The notes below the pieces were generated by a model. It was not told the origin of the DNA. It ran no database searches and worked only from the letters and a program-made list of their open reading frames with translations. From Sphingobium arseniciresistens (GTDB taxonomy: Bacteria > Pseudomonadota > Alphaproteobacteria > Sphingomonadales > Sphingomonadaceae), in the NCBI GenBank assembly GCA_029167225.1, contig JARFNK010000021.1:31662-95661 (forward strand): a stretch of DNA of 64,000 nt. Direction: 5' to 3'. The position numbers were made by a program, and so were the translations under genes. Positions 50,613 through 59,611 of the stretch are shown here, piece by piece. Numbering within the stretch: position 1 is the first letter of the stretch; every line of letters begins with the position of its first letter.

Positions 50613-51644
50613 TCACGTCGAGACCTGCAGGGCGATCTTCCCAAAATGGCCCGAACCTGCCTGGAAGCGAAATGCATCGGAAATGGCATCCAGGCCGAAC
50701 GAACGATCCAACATGGGATGGATACCCGTCGCTTCGATCGCGCGGATCATATCCTGCTGGTGGCGCCGGCTCCCCACGACCAGCCCCTGGAGCCGCTGCT
50801 GTCGTGCCATCAGCGCTGCCGTCGGCACGGGGCCGGCCACGCCCGTCAGCACGCCGATGAGTGCGATATGCCCTCCGATCCTTGCAGCTCCGATCGATTG
50901 CGTGAGCGTGCCCTGACCGCCCACTTCCACGACATGATCGACGCCGCGTCCGCCGGCGAGCCGGCGAACCGTCTCACCCCAATTCGCGTCTGCCCGGTAG
51001 TTGACCAGGCGATCCGCCCCCAGTGCTTTCGCACGTTCGAGCTTCTCGTCCGAGGAAGACGTGACGATGACGCTCGCCCCCATCGCCTTGGCGAACTGAA
51101 GCGCGAAAATGGAAACGCCGCCTGTGCCCAGCACCAGCACGCTGTCGCCCGCTTTCAGCCCGCCATTGACGACGAGCGCGCGCCACGCCGTCAGGCCGGC
51201 CGTGGTGAGCGTTGCAGCCTCGGTGTGCGTGTACCCACGAGGCGCGTGCGTGAACCCGGATGCCGGGGCCACGACGACCTCGCGCGCATAGCCGTCGATC
51301 CCGTCGCCCGGCGTCGTCGAGAAATCGGCAAGTACCGGCTCGCCGTCGAGCCAGTGCGGAAAGAAGGTCGATACGACCTGATCCCCGATCGCGAACTCCT
51401 CCACGCCTTCTCCTACGGCTTCGATGACGCCAGCACCGTCCGACATCGGAATCCGGCCTTCGGCTGCTCCCATCACCCCGGAGACGACGCCCAGATCATG
51501 ATAGTTGAGCGAACTGGCATGGATCCTGACGCGGATTTCCCCCGGCCCGGGCTGGCCAGGGTCGGGCAAATCCACCACGGTCAATCCATCAAGTCCTTTG
51601 CCGCCGTAGGCGCGGACCGCCTTGATCGTCTGTTCCTTGGTCAA
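50613..51644 (-). CDS. Zinc-type quinone oxidoreductase/alcohol dehydrogenase
   Basis: Medium-chain reductase of 343 residues, NADPH:quinone-oxidoreductase-like and lacking the zinc-ligand pattern. It has SSLNYHDLGVVSG, VLVLGTGGVSIFALQFAKAMG for the dinucleotide, VVEVGGQGTLTQS, and GHFGKIAL at the end. I favour TTG 51644 because it overlaps the upstream stop by 4 nt (TTGA); the longer frame to 51683 would overlap by 43 nt. It is the third gene of an operon with an NmrA-like reductase and a methionine aminopeptidase. Confidence 0.85.
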   Translation of the reverse strand: MTKEQTIKAVRAYGGKGLDGLTVVDLPDPGQPGPGEIRVRIHASSLNYHDLGVVSGVMGAAEGRIPMSDGAGVIEAVGEGVEEFAIGDQVVSTFFPHWLDGEPVLADFSTTPGDGIDGYAREVVVAPASGFTHAPRGYTHTEAATLTTAGLTAWRALVVNGGLKAGDSVLVLGTGGVSIFALQFAKAMGASVIVTSSSDEKLERAKALGADRLVNYRADANWGETVRRLAGGRGVDHVVEVGGQGTLTQSIGAARIGGHIALIGVLTGVAGPVPTAALMARQQRLQGLVVGSRRHQQDMIRAIEATGIHPMLDRSFGLDAISDAFRFQAGSGHFGKIALQVST

Positions 51645-52459
51645 ACCCGTCGCTCCGATGATCCCAGCGTGAAAATTTCGCATCCGGTCTCGGTGATGCC
51701 GATCGAATGCTCGAATTGCGCCGACAGGCTGCGATCGCGCGTCACCGAGGTCCAGCCATCGTCGAGGATTTTTACCGCCGCCTTGCCGCCGTTGAGCATG
51801 GGCTCGATCGTGAAGAACATGCCGGGCCGTAGCTCGGCACCCGTAGCCGGCCGGCCATGGTGCAGAATGTTGGGAGCGTCGTGGAAGACACGGCCAAGAC
51901 CATGGCCGCAGAAGTCCTGCACGATGCCGTAGCGATAGGGCGCCACGAAACGCTCTATGGCATGCCCGATGTCGCCGACGCGGTTGCCGGGCCTTGCCTG
52001 CTCGATGCCCCGCATCATCGCTTCATAGGTCACCTCGACCAGACGCCGCGCCTTGAGCGGAACCTGTCCGACGAGGAAGGTGCGGCTTGTGTCGCCGTGC
52101 CAGCCGTCAAGAATCGGCGTCACGTCGATGTTGACGATGGCGCCGTCCTTTAGCGTTCGTTCCGACGGAATACCGTGACACACCACATGGTTGATCGAGA
52201 TGCAGCAGCTGTGCGTGAAGCCGTGATAGCCGAGCGAAGCGGGAATGGCTCCCGCTTCGACCGTCATCTGATGAACCAGTCCGTCGAGTTCGTCGGTACG
52301 CACGCCAGGAACGACGGAAGAAGCGAGGCGATCAAGGATATCGGCCGCGAGACGACCGGCTCGCCGCATACCGGCGAAACCCTCAGGGCCATGCAGCTTG
52401 ATCGCCTCGGTACGCTCCGCGGGCGCCGTGGCGGCGTCGATGAAGTCTCCTCCCCGCAT
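51641..52459 (-). CDS. map: Type I methionine aminopeptidase
   Basis: Metallopeptidase removing N-terminal methionine, 272 residues. The metal ligands appear in order: INHVVCHGIP (His), IVNIDVTPILDGWHGDTSRTF (two Asp), CGHGLGRVFHDAP (His), FFTIEPMLNGG (Glu) and QFEHSIGITETG (Glu). The start overlaps the NmrA-like gene's stop (ATG 52459; an in-frame GTG lies one codon before). It probably is a second, accessory copy, since cells keep a housekeeping map elsewhere. Its place between two redox genes is unusual. Confidence 0.92.
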   Translation of the reverse strand: MRGGDFIDAATAPAERTEAIKLHGPEGFAGMRRAGRLAADILDRLASSVVPGVRTDELDGLVHQMTVEAGAIPASLGYHGFTHSCCISINHVVCHGIPSERTLKDGAIVNIDVTPILDGWHGDTSRTFLVGQVPLKARRLVEVTYEAMMRGIEQARPGNRVGDIGHAIERFVAPYRYGIVQDFCGHGLGRVFHDAPNILHHGRPATGAELRPGMFFTIEPMLNGGKAAVKILDDGWTSVTRDRSLSAQFEHSIGITETGCEIFTLGSSERRV

Positions 52460-53313
52460 CACCCCTGCAACGCCTCCTGGACGGAAACCGCGATCGGCGT
52501 GGTCGGGCGTCCAATGAGCCGTCCCAGTGTACCGCTGTCGTCGAACAGGGCCCCCTTCCCCGCCTTCGCGCTGCTATCAGCCAATATATGTGCGAGTGGC
52601 CCAGGAATGCCGAAGCCCTCGAGCGCCGCCGCATAATCGGCTTCAGGGAGATCCTGGTAGACGACAGGCTTGCCGCTTGCCGCAGCGATGGCGGCGGCGA
52701 GTTCGGCCTGGGTGAAGCCGCTGTCGCCCGCCAACTCATAGGTGTTCGTCTCGGGCGGTTCCTGCGCGAGGATTATCGCTGCGGCTTCCGCATAGTCTTT
52801 GCGCGACGCGGCCGCGACGCGAGCCTCGCCGACGCTGCCGATCAGCACGCCGTGCTCGACCACGCCATCGAGGCCGATCGTGTAGTTCTCATTGTACCAG
52901 CCATTGCGCAGCAGGGCATAGGAGATGCCGCTCTCTTGCAGGGCAGTCTCGGTACCCCGATGCTCGACCGCGAGATCGAGCGGATTGGCGTCGGCATGAA
53001 GGATGCTGGTGTAGGCGATGAAACCGACGCCTGCGGCCTTCGCCGCGTCGATGACAGCCCGGTGCTGGGTTTCGCGTTGACCAACCTCGCTCGAGGAGAT
53101 CAGAAGCAGGCGATCGACATCGCCCAGCGCGGCGGCGAGGCTGTCGGGTACAGAATAGTCAAAGGCGCGGACCGTAACGCCACGCTCCGCCAGATCCGCC
53201 AGCTTGGCTGGGTCGCGGGCGAGGGCGAGAATGTTCCGGGGATCGGTACGGGATAGCAAGGCGTCGATGACAAGGCGGCCGAGGTGCCCCGAGGCTCCGG
53301 TTACTGCGAACAT
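52459..53313 (-). CDS. NmrA-like NAD(P)H:quinone oxidoreductase (QOR2/YtfG-like)
   Basis: Atypical SDR of 284 residues. FAVTGASGHLGRLVIDALL binds NAD(P); LLLISSSEVGQRETQHRAVIDAAKAAGV and FIAYTSILHADANPL are typical of QOR2. ATG 53313 marks the fold start; the frame extends to 53343. It is divergent from an HxlR regulator at 53395, the same arrangement as ytfG/qorR-type pairs. It heads the operon with map and a second quinone oxidoreductase. Confidence 0.9.
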   Translation of the reverse strand: MFAVTGASGHLGRLVIDALLSRTDPRNILALARDPAKLADLAERGVTVRAFDYSVPDSLAAALGDVDRLLLISSSEVGQRETQHRAVIDAAKAAGVGFIAYTSILHADANPLDLAVEHRGTETALQESGISYALLRNGWYNENYTIGLDGVVEHGVLIGSVGEARVAAASRKDYAEAAAIILAQEPPETNTYELAGDSGFTQAELAAAIAAASGKPVVYQDLPEADYAAALEGFGIPGPLAHILADSSAKAGKGALFDDSGTLGRLIGRPTTPIAVSVQEALQG

Positions 53314-53356
53314 GATTGTCTCCTGGGTTATTGCCTCGACCAAGTTAAGCCCCTAG

Positions 53357-53392
53357 CTTACGAATGCTAAGTACGAACAAAATGGTAAGTAT
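53357..53392. promoter_or_regulatory. TAAGTAY repeats, candidate HxlR operator
   Basis: TAAGTAC (53368-53374) and TAAGTAT (53386-53392) are direct repeats 18 bp apart. CTTAC at 53357-53361 is the inverse of GTAAG at 53385-53389. All lie in the divergent region between the QOR2-like gene and the HxlR regulator gene. Confidence 0.45.
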
Positions 53393-53394
53393 GG

Positions 53395-53799
53395 ATGCTT
53401 CGGGAAACTTCTCTCTTGCTGACCGATCGGATGGAACGCGGCGATGTGCTCGAACCGCGCTGTCCCTCGCGCACGATCCTCAAACACATCACCAGCAGCT
53501 GGGGCGTTCTGGTCCTGATCGGGCTGCGCTCCGGGACATTGCGTTTCAGCGAGTTGCGCCGGAAGATCGGTGGCGTCAGCGAACGGATGCTCGCCCAGAC
53601 CCTGCAGCAGCTCGAAGCGGACCGTCTGCTCGTGCGGCGCAGCTTTCCCGTGGTGCCGCCACATGTCGAATACACGCTGACGGACCTCGGACAGGAGGCC
53701 GCCGCTCATATCGCGGCCCTCACCGACTGGATCGAGGAGCGTCTTCCCTCGTTCACAGGAAATAGCCCCCACCATCTGCCAGAATTGTCTGACCCGTGA
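53395..53799 (+). CDS. HxlR-family regulator (QorR-like)
   Basis: Winged-helix regulator of 134 residues: CPSRTILKHITSSWGVLVLIGL, LRFSELRRKIGGVSERMLAQTL and LEADRLLVRRSFPVVPPHVEY. ATG 53395 is used; ATG 53431 (MERGDVLEPRCPS) is where many homologues begin. It is divergent from the QOR2-like reductase gene and probably represses it until a quinone or electrophile is sensed. Its 3' end overlaps the convergent SDR gene by 47 nt. Confidence 0.88.
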   Translation: MLRETSLLLTDRMERGDVLEPRCPSRTILKHITSSWGVLVLIGLRSGTLRFSELRRKIGGVSERMLAQTLQQLEADRLLVRRSFPVVPPHVEYTLTDLGQEAAAHIAALTDWIEERLPSFTGNSPHHLPELSDP

Positions 53800-54499
53800 T
53801 AAGCTCGCTCTCATCGCCGGCGAGAAAGGCGATCAGCGCCGCGAGATGCCTTGGCTCCCCCCGCTTTTTGATCGCCTGATTTTGCATCACGGCATCGACG
53901 GCCTGCTCGGGATGATGTTCGAGCACACCTGGTGTCGCGATCATGCCGGGTGCCACCGCATTGACCGTGATGTTTTCCGGGCCCAGCTCCCTGGCGAGGA
54001 CGCGCGTCATGCCAATCACTGCGCCCTTGCTGGCGACGTAGGCGAGCTGGCCGGCATTCGCGAGAAAATAGGTCCGGGACGCAACATTGATGACGCGCCC
54101 CGCCCCGCTCTTGCGCAAAAGCGGATGGAAAGTCTTGGTAACGAGGAAGTAGCCGATATAATTTACCGCGATATAGCCTTCGAGATCTTCGCGGCTATGC
54201 TCGTTCCAGGGTTTGCCGGCCGAAAGGATTCCAGCGTTATTGACGAGTATGTCGAGCTTTCCGTGGCGCTCGGAGATGGTCTGCGCCACCTCCGAAAGCT
54301 TTGCTTCGTCCGTGACGTCGGATAGGTGGGAATAGGCTGTACCCCCGGAGGCGGCGATAGCGGCAAAGGTGGCGGAAGAATCTTGACGGTCCAGCAGTTC
54401 CACGATCGCGCCTTCCTGCGCGAGCTTGACCGCGATGCCCTGGCCCATACCGGATGCCGCGCCGGTAACGAGAGCAATTTTGCCTTGAAGAGATCCCAT
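53753..54499 (-). CDS. Classical short-chain dehydrogenase (FabG-like)
   Basis: SDR of 248 residues with all classical motifs: TGAASGMG (12-19), NNAG (87-90), Ser141, YVASK (Tyr154, Lys158) and the C-terminal TGQTILADGG. It probably oxidises a secondary alcohol or a hydroxyacyl compound. It lies 80 bp beyond the enoyl-CoA hydratase gene on the same strand and may act on the hydrated product, as a 3-hydroxyacyl dehydrogenase would (inference). Confidence 0.9.
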   Translation of the reverse strand: MGSLQGKIALVTGAASGMGQGIAVKLAQEGAIVELLDRQDSSATFAAIAASGGTAYSHLSDVTDEAKLSEVAQTISERHGKLDILVNNAGILSAGKPWNEHSREDLEGYIAVNYIGYFLVTKTFHPLLRKSGAGRVINVASRTYFLANAGQLAYVASKGAVIGMTRVLARELGPENITVNAVAPGMIATPGVLEHHPEQAVDAVMQNQAIKKRGEPRHLAALIAFLAGDESELITGQTILADGGGYFL

Positions 54500-54579
54500 C
54501 GATATCCACCCTGCTCAAGCCTGTGACAATCAATGCATAGCGTCGTGAGCGCTCAAAAATTATTCAGTATTTCTTGACG

Positions 54580-55362
54580 CTATACGATGGTCTTGAAGTC
54601 CGGTCTGCGCCGCGCCGCAAAGGCGGCCATGCCCTCTGCGAAATCCGCACCAGCCACAGCCTCAGCCAATATCCCGGGATAACCAGCCTCTGCCGGACCC
54701 AAGCCAGCGCCTATCGCCGCAACGGCTTTCTTCGTGGCGCGGATAGTCCAAGGCGAGCAGCTAGTGACGATGCCCGCGAACTCTGCAATCCCGGTTTCAA
54801 GATCGGCTTCGACGATATCGACGAGCCCGTAAGTCAGCGCCAGCGCTGCGGGGATCGATCGGCCGCTGAACATCAGCGCCTTGGTGCGGCTCGGGCCGAT
54901 CGCCGACACGACGCGCCGCACATCACCATAGGGGTAGGCGATGCCGAGCTTCGCCGGGGTGATCGCATAGCTGCTGGTTGCCGAAGCGACCCGGAAGTCG
55001 CAAGCGAGCGCGAGAGCCACGGACGCGCCGACGCACAAGCCGTCGATGGCCGCGATGACCGGCACGTCGACTGCCTCGACAGCACGCATAGCCGCTTCCA
55101 TCCGGTCGAAATAGGCAAGCGCGGTGTCGCGCGTGGCGAAGACCTCTTCGAACTCCTTGATGTCAGCACCCGCACCGAAGTTGCCGCCCCGCCCGCGCAG
55201 GATGATCGCCCGGGACTTGCTGGCAGCATCTGCCATGATCGAGGGAAGCGCCGCCCACGCCGCGTGTCCCAGCGCATTGCGTCGCGCGGGACCATCGAGC
55301 CAAACCGTCGCCAAGGGTCCAGCAACCTCGCATCGAACAGTTGTCGGAGCATCCGTCTCCAT
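54580..55362 (-). CDS. Enoyl-CoA hydratase/isomerase family protein
   Basis: Crotonase-fold protein of 260 residues. The oxyanion-hole blocks are RGRGGNFGAGADIKEF and AAIDGLCVGASVALALACD. The usual catalytic glutamates are not both obvious: the segment reads YAITPAKLGIAYPYGD, so it may be a dehydratase, isomerase or thioester hydrolase variant. ATG 55362 lies 14 bp after the thiolase stop; the frame is open upstream into the thiolase gene. Confidence 0.85.
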   Translation of the reverse strand: METDAPTTVRCEVAGPLATVWLDGPARRNALGHAAWAALPSIMADAASKSRAIILRGRGGNFGAGADIKEFEEVFATRDTALAYFDRMEAAMRAVEAVDVPVIAAIDGLCVGASVALALACDFRVASATSSYAITPAKLGIAYPYGDVRRVVSAIGPSRTKALMFSGRSIPAALALTYGLVDIVEADLETGIAEFAGIVTSCSPWTIRATKKAVAAIGAGLGPAEAGYPGILAEAVAGADFAEGMAAFAARRRPDFKTIV

Positions 55363-55376
55363 AAGCGGAAGTCCCC

Positions 55377-56549
55377 TTAACGCTCCACGCACATGGCGAT
55401 GCCCATGCCGCCGCCGATGCAGAGCGTGGCAAGGCCCTTCTTCGCGTCGCGCTTTTCCATCTCGTAGAGCAACGTGGTAAGGATGCGCGCGCCCGACGCG
55501 CCGATCGGATGGCCGATCGCGATCGCGCCGCCGTTGACGTTCACCTTCTCCGGCGGAAAACCCAACTCGCGACAGACTGAAAGCGCCTGCGAAGCGAAAG
55601 CCTCGTTCGCCTCGATCAGGTCGACATCGTTCACCGACCAACCCGCCTTCTCGAGCGCCTGTTTCACCGCCGGCACCGGACCGATTCCCATGATGGAGGG
55701 ATCGACGCCAGCCGAAGCCCAGCTCACTACCGTGGCGAGCGTCTTCAATGCGCGTTTCGCCGCCTCGTCGGCCGACATCAGCACCAGCGCAGCGGCGCCG
55801 TCGTTAAGTCCCGAGGCGTTGCCAGCCGTCACCGTCCCCTCTTTCTTGAAGGCGGGCTTGAGCTTCTCCATCGCCTCCAGCGTGGCGCCGTCACGAATAT
55901 ATTCGTCGTTTTCGACCACCACGTCACCCTTGCGGCTCTTCACAGTGACGGGAACGATCTCGTCCCTGAAACGCCCGGTCGCGCGAGCCTTCTCGGCTTT
56001 GTTCTGGCTGGCCACCGAGAACTCGTCCTGCTCCTCGCGGCTGATCTGGTACTTTTCCGCCAGATTCTCGGCGGTGATCCCCATGTGATAGTCGTTGAAG
56101 GCGTCCCACAGACCATCCACAATCATGGTGTCGACCAGGCTGACATTTCCCATCTTGGCGCCGCCACGCAGATTCTGCGCGTGGGGCGCAAGCGACATAC
56201 TCTCCTGTCCGCCAGCGACCACGATCCTGGCATCGCCATTCGCGATCGCTTGAGCACCGAGCGCTACCGCGCGTAGCCCCGAACCGCACACCTGGTTGAC
56301 GCCCCAGGCCGGCACCTCCTTGGGAATGCCAGCCGCGATCGCGGCTTGCCTGGCCGGGTTCTGGCCTTGCGCGGCGCCAAGAACCTGGCCCAGAATGACC
56401 TCCGCCACCTCCTCGCCGTTGACACCGGCCTGATCGAGCGCCGCGCGGATTGCGGTCTGCCCCAGTTCATGAGCGGGTATCGAGCCGAAGGCGCCAAGAA
56501 AGCTCCCCACCGGCGTACGTTTGGCTGAAGCTATGACGACTTTGGTCAT
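55377..56549 (-). CDS. Acetyl-CoA acetyltransferase (thiolase)
   Basis: Thiolase of 390 residues that cleaves acetoacetyl-CoA to two acetyl-CoA or runs in reverse. Active-site Cys88 is in [14 protein letters not shown], the histidine in [16 protein letters not shown] and the second cysteine in [11 protein letters not shown]. Full length, with family-typical [11 protein letters not shown]. In this operon, after a CoA-transferase, degradation of acetoacetate is the likely direction. Confidence 0.95.
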   Translation of the reverse strand: MTKVVIASAKRTPVGSFLGAFGSIPAHELGQTAIRAALDQAGVNGEEVAEVILGQVLGAAQGQNPARQAAIAAGIPKEVPAWGVNQVCGSGLRAVALGAQAIANGDARIVVAGGQESMSLAPHAQNLRGGAKMGNVSLVDTMIVDGLWDAFNDYHMGITAENLAEKYQISREEQDEFSVASQNKAEKARATGRFRDEIVPVTVKSRKGDVVVENDEYIRDGATLEAMEKLKPAFKKEGTVTAGNASGLNDGAAALVLMSADEAAKRALKTLATVVSWASAGVDPSIMGIGPVPAVKQALEKAGWSVNDVDLIEANEAFASQALSVCRELGFPPEKVNVNGGAIAIGHPIGASGARILTTLLYEMEKRDAKKGLATLCIGGGMGIAMCVER

Positions 56550-56592
56550 GGGAAACCTCTTTCTGAATCAAATTGGATGTAGCGCAGCCCGC

Positions 56593-57831
56593 TCAAGCTG
56601 GAGACGCAGCATAGATATCCTTGAGCGCAGGAATGGACGAGAGACGTTCCGGATCGACGATGGCGCCACCGATCACCAATTGTCGTCCCTGGACATAATC
56701 CTTGGTCGCGTTCACGCAATCGAGCGCGACAACCTTTCCTGCTTTCAGGTAGATGATCGAAAAGGAACGCCCCGCCGGGTCGCCGCGCAGGACTTCCTTA
56801 TCATGCCCGATGGACAGGCCGACCGTCTGAAGGCGAAGATCATATTGGTTCGACCAGAACCATGGGACGGTATGATAAGGCTGAGGATCGCCCGCGATGA
56901 ACCTGGCGACGGTGGTTGCCATGTCGTTCGCATTCTGGACGGATTCGAGCCGAAGAGGCTGCCCGTCGGCGAAGGGGTTTGCATGAAGGGCACAATCCCC
57001 GATCGCGAAGATGTCGGGGAGCGAGGTGCGGCAATGCTCGTCGACGGCGACGCCATTGCCTCCCTCGGCCCCCACCGAAAGGAGCGGCTCGACCGACGGG
57101 ACGATGCCGATGCCGACGATGACCATCTCGCATGGAACGATCTCGTCATCGGCAAGGCGGACGCCGACAGCGCGACCGTCCCTTTCCTCTATGCACTGGA
57201 CGACGGCATTAAGGCGTATATCGACCCCATGAGCGCGGTGCTCGGCCTCGTAAAAGCGGGAAAGCGCCACGCCGGCCACCCGCGCCAATACCCGATTCTG
57301 GGCTTCGAGGATGGTGACCTTCTTGCCGAGCTTGGTCAGGACCGCGGCGGCTTCGAGTCCGATATAGCCACCGCCGACCACGACGACGCGCTGGGTTGTG
57401 GCAAGTTCGTCCATCATCCGATCGACGTCGGCGCGGCTGCGCACCGAATGAACACCGGCGAGATCATGGCCCGAACAGGTCAGCCGCCGCGCATGACCGC
57501 CCGCTGCCCAGATCAAGCGGCCATAACTGATCGTTTCGCCCGCTGCCGTGCCGATCGTCCTGGCCTGCGGATCGACCGTCACGACGCGCTGACCGGTCAG
57601 GAACGCGATGTTGCGCTCTTCCCAGAAGGAAACGGGCCGGATCAGGATACGCTCGAAGCTCTTTTCCTGTGCAAGATAGTCCTTGCTGAGCGGTGGGCGC
57701 TCATAAGGCAGTTCCGCTTCCTCGCCGACAATCCCGATCGACCCGGCAAACTTCGCCTGGCGCAGCGCTATCGCCGCCTGGGCGCCGCCGTGACCGGCAC
57801 CGACGATCAATATGTCGAACTGCCTGTCCAT
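56593..57831 (-). CDS. Ferredoxin reductase of a Rieske/P450-type oxygenase system
   Basis: FAD-dependent NADH:ferredoxin reductase of 412 residues. FAD site ILIVGAGHGGAQAAIALRQ, NAD site VVVVGGGYIGLEAAAVL, and the second FAD block SLPDIFAIGDCALHAN. The ending, with FWSNQYDLRLQTVGL and VVALDCVNATKDYVQGRQL, closely recalls DdmB-type reductases of dicamba O-demethylase systems. ATG 57831 has GAGGAAGG upstream. It directly follows its ferredoxin gene. Confidence 0.9.
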   Translation of the reverse strand: MDRQFDILIVGAGHGGAQAAIALRQAKFAGSIGIVGEEAELPYERPPLSKDYLAQEKSFERILIRPVSFWEERNIAFLTGQRVVTVDPQARTIGTAAGETISYGRLIWAAGGHARRLTCSGHDLAGVHSVRSRADVDRMMDELATTQRVVVVGGGYIGLEAAAVLTKLGKKVTILEAQNRVLARVAGVALSRFYEAEHRAHGVDIRLNAVVQCIEERDGRAVGVRLADDEIVPCEMVIVGIGIVPSVEPLLSVGAEGGNGVAVDEHCRTSLPDIFAIGDCALHANPFADGQPLRLESVQNANDMATTVARFIAGDPQPYHTVPWFWSNQYDLRLQTVGLSIGHDKEVLRGDPAGRSFSIIYLKAGKVVALDCVNATKDYVQGRQLVIGGAIVDPERLSSIPALKDIYAASPA

Positions 57832-57872
57832 CAATGCACCTTCCTCGTTATCGGTTGCCCTGCCATGTTGGA

Positions 57873-58190
57873 TCAATCCTCGGGCGCGATCGTGACCTTG
57901 AGGCCATCGAGCGCGTCGGTGAACGGTATCTGGCAGGATAGCCGGGAAGCCGTGCGCCGATGCGACGAGCCGTCCAGCAGGTCGAACTCATCCTCGGTCG
58001 GACCGCCGACCACGCTCGCAAACGCATCGTCGACATAGACGTGGCATGTCGCGCAGGAACAGCAGCCGCCGCACAGAGCCAGCAACTCGTCGATGCCGGC
58101 ATCGCGGATGATCTCCATGACGCTGAGACCGGGCGTTGCCGGAACAGGGCGTTCGCTCCCCTCCCGATCGGTTACGAATATCTGGGTCAT
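57873..58190 (-). CDS. 2Fe-2S ferredoxin, adrenodoxin/DdmC type
   Basis: Plant/vertebrate-type 2Fe-2S ferredoxin of 105 residues. Cluster ligands lie in [15 protein letters not shown] and the distal [26 protein letters not shown] resembles the ferredoxins that feed dicamba and chloroacetanilide Rieske oxygenases, and the length matches. AAGGATAATT precedes the ATG. Electrons would flow from NADH through the reductase encoded next to an oxygenase not present in this window. Confidence 0.92.
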   Translation of the reverse strand: MTQIFVTDREGSERPVPATPGLSVMEIIRDAGIDELLALCGGCCSCATCHVYVDDAFASVVGGPTEDEFDLLDGSSHRRTASRLSCQIPFTDALDGLKVTIAPED

Positions 58191-58206
58191 AATTATCCTT
58201 TGCCCT

Positions 58207-59049
58207 TCAGCCGAGTCGCGCGGCGTGCCAGCGCAGATGGTCGGACATGAAGGTCGAAATGAAATAATAGCTATGATCGTAGCCCGGCCTGATGCCGAGG
58301 CTGAGATCGATGCCCGCGCTGCGGCAGGCATCCTGCAACAACTGCGGTCGAAGCTGCTCCTCGAGAAACTGGTCGGCCTCGCCCTGATCGACCAGGAGAG
58401 CATCGATCCGTGCCCCGTCCTCGATCAAGGCAACGGCATCGTGCTTGCGCCATGCGGCCGGGTTGTCGCCGAGATAGCCCGCCAGCGCCTTCTTGCCCCA
58501 GGGAACCTGGGACGGCGCCACGATCGGCGAGAAGGCCGATACCGCACGAAAACGCTCCGGGTGGGTCAGACCAATGGTCAGCGCGCCATGCCCGCCCATC
58601 GAGTGCCCCATGATCGACTGGCGCTCCATGTCCGCAGGGAAATTCTCCGCGACGAGAGCCGGCAATTCCTCGGTCACATAAGTCCACATGCGATAATTCT
58701 TGTCGAACGGCGCTTGCGTCGCATCGACATAGAAGCCCGCGCCCAGGCCGAAATCATAGGCGCCCTGCGGGTCGTCGGGAATGCCTTCGCCCCGCGGCGA
58801 CGTGTCGGGCGCGACGAAGATCAGGCCGAGTTCGGCGCATACGCGCCGAAACTCGCCCTTTTCCGTCACATTGGCATGGGTACAGGTCAACCCCGACAGA
58901 TACCAGACCACCGGCAGCCTCGCTCCTTCCCCATGGGGAGGGACGTAGACCGAGAAGGTCATGTCGGTGCCGGTCGAGGTGGAGGAATGCTTGTACACAC
59001 CCTCCACGCCGCCAAAGGAGTGGTTGGCACTGACCTGTTCCACGCTCAT
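58207..59049 (-). CDS. fghA: S-formylglutathione hydrolase
   Basis: Serine hydrolase (esterase D family) of 280 residues giving formate and glutathione from S-formylglutathione. It has [19 protein letters not shown], the nucleophile Ser150 in [11 protein letters not shown], an Asp near DQGEADQFL and the histidine in [10 protein letters not shown]. It follows the VOC gene by 3 nt and precedes the ferredoxin gene by 16 nt. It performs the second step of the glutathione formaldehyde route. Confidence 0.95.
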   Translation of the reverse strand: MSVEQVSANHSFGGVEGVYKHSSTSTGTDMTFSVYVPPHGEGARLPVVWYLSGLTCTHANVTEKGEFRRVCAELGLIFVAPDTSPRGEGIPDDPQGAYDFGLGAGFYVDATQAPFDKNYRMWTYVTEELPALVAENFPADMERQSIMGHSMGGHGALTIGLTHPERFRAVSAFSPIVAPSQVPWGKKALAGYLGDNPAAWRKHDAVALIEDGARIDALLVDQGEADQFLEEQLRPQLLQDACRSAGIDLSLGIRPGYDHSYYFISTFMSDHLRWHAARLG

Positions 59050-59052
59050 TGC

Positions 59053-59454
59053 TCAGTTGCCGTCGGTGAAGGTGTAGGAGCAGACCTTGTTGCCGGCCGG
59101 ATCGCGCAGGTAGGCGGCATAGGCGCCGGGGAGATGCCCGCGCGGACCGGGCTCGCCTTCGTCGCTGCCGCCATTGGCCAGACCCGCGGCATGGAAGGCA
59201 TCGACCTCATCGGTGGTCGCCGCGGCGAAACCGATGGTAACGCCGTTGCTCGAAGGCGCCTCGCCGTTGCCGGGCTTGGCGATGATGAAGGCCGGCTTGT
59301 CGCGACCATAGAGAACCCAGCCATTGCCAAACGGCCCGAGATTCTTGATGCCCAGCGCGCCGAGCGCCGCATCATAGAACTTCACCGAGGCATCGGTGTC
59401 CGCGGCGCCAAGGAAGACGTGCGAAAAGACGCCGTCGCCAGAAATCACTGCCAT
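59053..59454 (-). CDS. VOC-superfamily (glyoxalase-like) protein
   Basis: A 133-residue vicinal-oxygen-chelate protein: FSHVFLGAADTDASVKFYDAALGALG begins the first beta-alpha-beta-beta-beta unit (FSHVFLGAAD only is shown as core), and PGAYAAYLRDPAGNKVCSYTF ends the second. The His and terminal metal-ligand pattern is partial (HVFLG kept, final Glu position reads KVCS). Homologues are often encoded beside formaldehyde genes. A role with a glutathione adduct is likely but not proven. Confidence 0.85.
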   Translation of the reverse strand: MAVISGDGVFSHVFLGAADTDASVKFYDAALGALGIKNLGPFGNGWVLYGRDKPAFIIAKPGNGEAPSSNGVTIGFAAATTDEVDAFHAAGLANGGSDEGEPGPRGHLPGAYAAYLRDPAGNKVCSYTFTDGN

Positions 59455-59581
59455 GATAATTCTCCTCTATGGATATCGAGCCGGAATGGCGCGATTGGGT
59501 GGGTAGTTTTCTCCTGAGAGTGTCAGGTCGAAATTCTCCGTCGGTCTCCTGAAGAGCTGGCATCTTGCCGAGACTTGATAC

Positions 59582-59593
59582 TCTCCATGGAGA
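59582..59593. promoter_or_regulatory. 12-bp palindrome upstream of the VOC-fghA genes
   Basis: TCTCCATGGAGA is a perfect palindrome in the 157-bp gap between scoB and the VOC gene. The same gap holds several further TCTCC/CTCC motifs (about 59462, 59508, 59534, 59544 and 59596). A promoter with a repeated regulator site is possible. Confidence 0.35.
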
Positions 59594-59611
59594 ATCTCCG
59601 AGCTTGAGTGG

